From an uncultured Eubacterium sp. (GTDB lineage Bacteria > Bacillota > Clostridia > Lachnospirales > Lachnospiraceae), in contig CAJOPM010000196.1 of assembly GCA_905236225.1 (NCBI GenBank), forward strand, positions 1 through 8,735: 8,735 nucleotides of DNA. The letters run 5' to 3'. Numbering within the stretch: the first letter of the stretch is position 1; each line of letters begins with the position of its first letter. The notes under the pieces were generated by a model, which was not told the origin of the DNA, ran no database searches, and was given only the letters and a program-made list of their open reading frames with translations. Shown piece by piece: positions 4,755 to 8,735 of this stretch. The position numbers and the translations under genes were made by a program.

Positions 4755-7700
4755 ATGAAAAAACGAGTATTGCCGTTTATTCTTGCGACAACTACGGCGC
4801 TAAGCATGATGCCGATACAATCATTTGCAAAAAATGAAGTGACGGAAGAAAAGAATAATGCGTCATACAGTGCTGTTAGCAGCAGTGATAGTTATGTCGA
4901 AGGACAGGTCATTGTATTGTATGAAAATGATGCCGTAAATACTGAAGAGTCATCCGGCAAGAAGGCCGATACGGCTAAGGGGTTTGGCTCGACAATGAAA
5001 AATACCGCAGCAAAGGGCCAAAAATCGCAGATTAAAAAAGAACTTAACAATACGCTGCCGGATCAAAAGAAAATATTAGAAAAATCAATAGGCAAATCCT
5101 ATGAAATTGATGACACAATAATATTTGATGATAATAACGAATCTAATGAAACTATAGTCAGTGTGATTGAGTCTGACCAATACACCACAGATGAAATGGT
5201 TAGCCTGCTGTCAAAGAATAAAGACGTTAAGGCGGTAGAGCCCAATTATATATGCAAAGCTTTATCTACCGATATCAGCGATTTAAATGATGAATATATA
5301 GATAAGGCCTATTACTTAGAGGGTGATAATTCTATTAATGTAACAGACGTCTGGGATTTGTATGATAAAGATACTTCGTCAAGCGATGAAGTTGTAGTTG
5401 CTGTAATAGATACCGGAGTAGACTATGAGCATGAAGAGCTATCATCCAAGATGTGGGTTAATAATACAGATAGCAGTCTTCTTGCAGGTAAGTACGGATA
5501 TGATTTTGCGTATAAAGACGATGATCCAATGGATGAGAATGGTCATGGTACTCATTGTGCGGGAATAATTGCAGCCCAGATGAACGATGTAGGTATAGCC
5601 GGAGTGGCTTCAATTGCAGATAATGTTAAGATTATGGCACTAAGATTTCTCGACGAGAGTGGAAGCGGATATGTTTCTGATGCACTTGGAGCGTATTATT
5701 ATATAAAAAGAGCTATAGATGCCGGAGTAAATGTAAGAGCAATAAATAATTCATGGGGAGGTTCCGGAAACGATACCATCCTTGAAGATATTATTGATCT
5801 GGTAGGACAGCAGGGGGCATTGTCATTAATGGCTGCGGGTAACGATTCGAGTGATAATGATGTTTATCCAACAACGCCTGCAACATATAATTCTGATTAC
5901 ATAGTAGCCGTTGCTTCGACTAATGAAAACGGTGAACTCTCATCATATTCTAATTATGGAGAGGAAACGGTTGAATTAGGGGCACCTGGTACCAATATAA
6001 TATCATCGGTCAGCTATTATAATTATATGCCATGGGCTTATGATAGTACAAAGATTAAGAAAAATACGTATAAATATGGTGAATTTAACACATCAATGTC
6101 ATCAAATATAAGTTTGAGTAATGGAGTTGCACCATCGACAGGGGGACAATCAAGCTCTATGCAGTTTGGTAATTCTGTAGTTAAGTCGACTGATGCATCT
6201 GCTGATATGTCGTTGTCTATAGATTCGGAAAATTCCGTCAGAGACGATGACAACGCAGCCTCTCTTAAGTGGACAATTGATGCTAAGGCAGGTCAGACAT
6301 ATTCTTTGTTATTCCCTTATGACAAGGAAAGTGGAACAACTGACTATAACATTAATACAAATATATCTTTCAAAGCACAGGTAGATGAAGCCGCGGCGTA
6401 TATTTCATATGGAGATTTTGTAGTAAATGATTCAGGAATGGTGGCAGAAGAATGGACAGAATACTCAATGGCTGCAAAAGATTACAATGATATATGGCAT
6501 ACATCCGGTGATAATACATATTGTGCAAGCAGCGAAGAGTTTGCAAGGTGGTCATCAGTAGGCTATACGACCGGTATCGGGCTATATTTAGAGGTGGTAA
6601 ATAGCGGACCCATTACGATATATATTGACTCCGTTGCTGTAAGTAAGAAGTTTGAGGGTCAAGATACCGATGCGGATGGCACAGATGATATTCAGCAGTC
6701 ATTTGGCAAATATGCTATGTACAGTGGCACATCAATGGCAACGCCGGTAGTTACCGGATCTGTTGCATTGCTTACGGCAATTGACACGTCAGCTGACGCA
6801 CTTACGATTAAGAGCAGACTGCTTGGGGCTGTAAATGATGAAAAGGAACTTAAGACAGTTACATCAGGAAGGCTTGATTTTTCAAAACTGGATTATACAG
6901 GCGGAACCATTAAATACAAGCCCTCTATGTCAAGTGTAGAAGTTAATACAAACGATAATACTCTAACAATAACAGGAGACGGTTTTGGAGAGACAATAGG
7001 AAAACTTGAATACAAAAGACCTTATCAGGATGATAGCAAAAAGGAAATATCATCTTCATCAATAAAAAATTGGACAGATGACACAATCGTAATTAAGAAT
7101 GCGTCATCTCTGATAGGAAGCTATGTGAATTTATTTATTACTAATACGTATGGCTATACTTCACATTTTAAGAGGTTTTTGGTTAAAGGTATGGCAAAGT
7201 ACGAGGATTATGCTCTGTTAGGCGTACCGAACACGGAAAGTGGTGGAGATTATGACTATTCATCAACACTTGATGACGATTGGTGGTTTATATTCGACGA
7301 TGAAGAAGTAATAGAAAAGCATATAATATCGGCAGGGGATACATTAGCCCAGTATGATGATTGCGGAGAAATATATATTTACTTTGATGATTATGCAGAT
7401 TTTGTGCAGGTGACTCCGATTGAAAGTAATTTGTCATCTTTTAGCAATTATACCGATTGGAATCTTAATGACTATCAGTCGGGTGATATATCGATTGAAA
7501 ATATATACGGTGCGGCGTATTACAACGGTAAGATATATGAGTGGCTTAAGATTCAGGCCGGTGATTTAAGCATATACACATTGATGGCATATGAGATGGA
7601 AACTGATACCTGGGCAATAATTTATGACGGCTATGGGAAGAAAGTATCAGAATTGCCGGTAGATACAGGTAATTTTACAGGTGGCCGTATGGCTATATCA

Positions 7701-8597
7701 AAGGGCTATATCTATTGGATGGGCGGTACCTGTGAGAGTACTGATTCAGATGGAAATATTGTAGAAGATGTATCAGACAGTCTGTATGTCGGTAAAATAT
7801 CAGAAGCGTCATCATTTACCAAAGCAAAGTGCAAGAAAGCGTCTATGCCCAAGGCTCAGTATAACGGATATGCTGTATGCTGCGGCGCTGATTTGTATTA
7901 CCTGATGGGTTATGATGATAGTTATCTTAATGGTGGAGTATTTAACAATGTGATATACAAATATTTAAGGTCATCAAATAAGTGGGAGACAATGAGTTAT
8001 ACTCTTCCTACTATGGTAAAGAATGCTGTATTTGCATCATCATATGGTTCTGCAAGCGTTGGAACATATGGAGGAGGCATTGTGATAGCCGGAGTACCGT
8101 TTGATGGATATGGTGACAGCATATATGTAGATATTAACTCTAAGAGCATTAAGCCTATGAATAGAACCATATTGTCCGGAAATATTGATAAGCCGATATC
8201 CGGAACAGTAGTAGGAAAATACGTCTATGCAGTATATACAGTCGTTGATAAGGACTATAACGAATACCAGAAGGTAACAAGAGCACCTATTAGTTCGAGC
8301 GCAGTAAGTATTATTACAACAAAAAAAGTCGGAAAAGGAGCTGTTACCATAACCGGAGCTTATGCTTATAATAAATCGGATACTGTCAAGATTAAGATTA
8401 AAGTTAATAATAAAAAGAAATTTTATCTAAAGAGCATAGCTATAACCGGCAAGAAGACAAAGACGTTTAAGGCAAAGAAGCATAAATGGAAATATACTCT
8501 TACATTTAAAGCTACTAAGGATAATTACAAACTCAAGATTAAGACAGGTAAATACGCAAAGAATAAAAAGAATAAGAAGAAAAACAAAAAGAAGTAA
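4755..8597 (+). CDS. Large secreted subtilisin-like (S8) serine protease with inserted beta domain, TIG-like, kelch-like and lysine-rich regions
   Basis: This 1280-residue exported endopeptidase begins with a signal peptide MKKRVLPF...QSFA, likely cut after Ala25. Residues about 46-170 look like an I9-type propeptide (YVEGQVIVLYEND; DVKAVEPNY). The catalytic domain has the complete S8 set: Asp219 (AVIDTGVD), His264 (NGHGTHCAG), oxyanion Asn363 (MAAGNDSS) and Ser660 (SGTSMATP). Between APGTNI (410-415) and GTSMATP (658) lie about 245 residues where subtilisins have about 20. The insert is beta-rich, ending in TIYIDSVAVSK, as in carbohydrate-binding-module sandwiches, then an acidic DTDADGTDD loop. 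Next come a TIG/IPT-like domain (about 722-812), a linker, and kelch-like blades (about 917-1178) with NGKIYEW, GYIYWMGG and LYYLMGY strands. The tail (about 1186-1280) is very rich in lysine, possibly binding teichoic acids; no LPxTG or SLH motif is seen. Substrate is unknown. Confidence 0.95.
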   Translation: MKKRVLPFILATTTALSMMPIQSFAKNEVTEEKNNASYSAVSSSDSYVEGQVIVLYENDAVNTEESSGKKADTAKGFGSTMKNTAAKGQKSQIKKELNNTLPDQKKILEKSIGKSYEIDDTIIFDDNNESNETIVSVIESDQYTTDEMVSLLSKNKDVKAVEPNYICKALSTDISDLNDEYIDKAYYLEGDNSINVTDVWDLYDKDTSSSDEVVVAVIDTGVDYEHEELSSKMWVNNTDSSLLAGKYGYDFAYKDDDPMDENGHGTHCAGIIAAQMNDVGIAGVASIADNVKIMALRFLDESGSGYVSDALGAYYYIKRAIDAGVNVRAINNSWGGSGNDTILEDIIDLVGQQGALSLMAAGNDSSDNDVYPTTPATYNSDYIVAVASTNENGELSSYSNYGEETVELGAPGTNIISSVSYYNYMPWAYDSTKIKKNTYKYGEFNTSMSSNISLSNGVAPSTGGQSSSMQFGNSVVKSTDASADMSLSIDSENSVRDDDNAASLKWTIDAKAGQTYSLLFPYDKESGTTDYNINTNISFKAQVDEAAAYISYGDFVVNDSGMVAEEWTEYSMAAKDYNDIWHTSGDNTYCASSEEFARWSSVGYTTGIGLYLEVVNSGPITIYIDSVAVSKKFEGQDTDADGTDDIQQSFGKYAMYSGTSMATPVVTGSVALLTAIDTSADALTIKSRLLGAVNDEKELKTVTSGRLDFSKLDYTGGTIKYKPSMSSVEVNTNDNTLTITGDGFGETIGKLEYKRPYQDDSKKEISSSSIKNWTDDTIVIKNASSLIGSYVNLFITNTYGYTSHFKRFLVKGMAKYEDYALLGVPNTESGGDYDYSSTLDDDWWFIFDDEEVIEKHIISAGDTLAQYDDCGEIYIYFDDYADFVQVTPIESNLSSFSNYTDWNLNDYQSGDISIENIYGAAYYNGKIYEWLKIQAGDLSIYTLMAYEMETDTWAIIYDGYGKKVSELPVDTGNFTGGRMAISKGYIYWMGGTCESTDSDGNIVEDVSDSLYVGKISEASSFTKAKCKKASMPKAQYNGYAVCCGADLYYLMGYDDSYLNGGVFNNVIYKYLRSSNKWETMSYTLPTMVKNAVFASSYGSASVGTYGGGIVIAGVPFDGYGDSIYVDINSKSIKPMNRTILSGNIDKPISGTVVGKYVYAVYTVVDKDYNEYQKVTRAPISSSAVSIITTKKVGKGAVTITGAYAYNKSDTVKIKIKVNNKKKFYLKSIAITGKKTKTFKAKKHKWKYTLTFKATKDNYKLKIKTGKYAKNKKNKKKNKKK

Positions 8598-8600
8598 GTA

Positions 8601-8632
8601 AAACGTGCGGAGCCCCTAAGCTCCGCACGTTT
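8601..8632 (+). terminator. Hairpin terminator after the protease gene
   Basis: A perfect 13-bp inverted repeat (8601-8613 with 8620-8632, AAACGTGCGGAGC) encloses a 6-base loop and begins 3 bases after the stop codon. The 3' arm ends in TTT, then GTATAT, so the U-tract is short; the A-run on the other side makes it potentially bidirectional. The adjacent palindromic repeat starts at 8633, immediately after the last T, and may have replaced part of the original T-tract. Confidence 0.75.
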
Positions 8633-8735
8633 GTATATCTCAGACGAGATGACCCCCCGCCTCTAAGCAAAGCGTAGGTGGGGGAGAGAAACTTGTCTCA
8701 GGCGGGGTTCAATCTCCGTCTGAGATATACGCTCC
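8633..8735 (+). repeat. MITE-like palindromic repeat, right copy (inverted relative to the left copy)
   Basis: GTATATCTCAGACGAGAT at 8633-8650 and the reverse complement of GTATATCTCAGACGGAGAT at 8712-8730 form the terminal inverted repeat. The body holds CCCCCGCCT pairing with AGGTGGGGG (one G-T wobble) around a 13-base loop, with an alternative partner AGGCGGGG near 8700-8707. Compared with the reverse complement of 62-163 it has about five substitutions and one indel. It ends with GCTCC at the window edge, where similarity may continue outside. It sits flush against the terminator hairpin, which is a common landing place for small palindromic elements. Confidence 0.8.

Noticed and set aside
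8561..8594. Simple-sequence repeat suggesting phase variation in the AAG/AAT-rich tail of the protease
   Set aside because: The lysine and asparagine codons are irregular, without a homopolymer or perfect tandem unit long enough to slip.
62..8735. Composite transposon bounded by the inverted repeats
   Set aside because: No transposase, integrase or target duplication is visible in the window; the repeats are too short and non-coding to be insertion sequences.
1..8735. tRNA, rRNA, CRISPR array or riboswitch
   Set aside because: No cloverleaf, rRNA-like stretch, regularly spaced direct repeats or known riboswitch core was seen on either strand by eye.

Overview
The window looks like an accessory locus from a low-GC Gram-positive anaerobe of the Clostridia, most plausibly Lachnospiraceae-like. 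This is inferred from the AT-rich sequence, strong AGGAGG-type ribosome sites, TTG/GTG starts, tightly packed genes, and a secreted S8 protease with a lysine-rich tail. No gene fixes the species.

Layout. Positions 1-163 hold a nested hairpin and one copy of a roughly 100-bp palindromic repeat. Positions 131-4504 are an eight-gene operon on the minus strand, read right to left. It encodes a 54-residue membrane peptide, a TadA/CpaF-type secretion ATPase, a two-domain TadB/TadC-like (T2SSF) membrane platform protein, a 112-residue secreted TadE-like protein, two very small membrane proteins (35 and 46 residues), and two membrane-anchored exported proteins of 164 and 201 residues. Positions 4505-4754 are a divergent promoter region with a recognisable sigma-A-type promoter for each direction and a perfect 8+8 bp dyad over the rightward -10. 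Positions 4755-8597 encode a 1280-residue exported subtilisin-like protease with an inserted beta-rich domain, a TIG-like domain, a kelch-like region and a very basic tail. A terminator-like hairpin (8601-8632) follows, abutted directly by a second, inverted copy of the repeat (8633-8735).

How the parts fit. The operon has the core of a Tad-type (type IVc) pilus or pseudopilus assembly machine: motor ATPase, inner-membrane platform and several single-span pilin-like subunits. It lacks TadZ, CpaB/RcpC, a recognisable prepilin peptidase and a secretin; the last is expected for a Gram-positive cell. Four of the small proteins share the same N-terminal pattern (three residues, two Ile/Leu, charged residues, Tyr/Trp, then a membrane helix), suggesting a family of paralogous pseudopilins. 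The divergent protease may act at the same cell surface, but a functional link is inferred only from the shared regulatory region.

The most unusual points are the set of tiny pilin-like subunits, the fused TadB/TadC-like platform, the repeat that supplies in frame the last ten codons and stop of the 201-residue protein, and the two about 94%-identical inverted repeats that bracket the locus.
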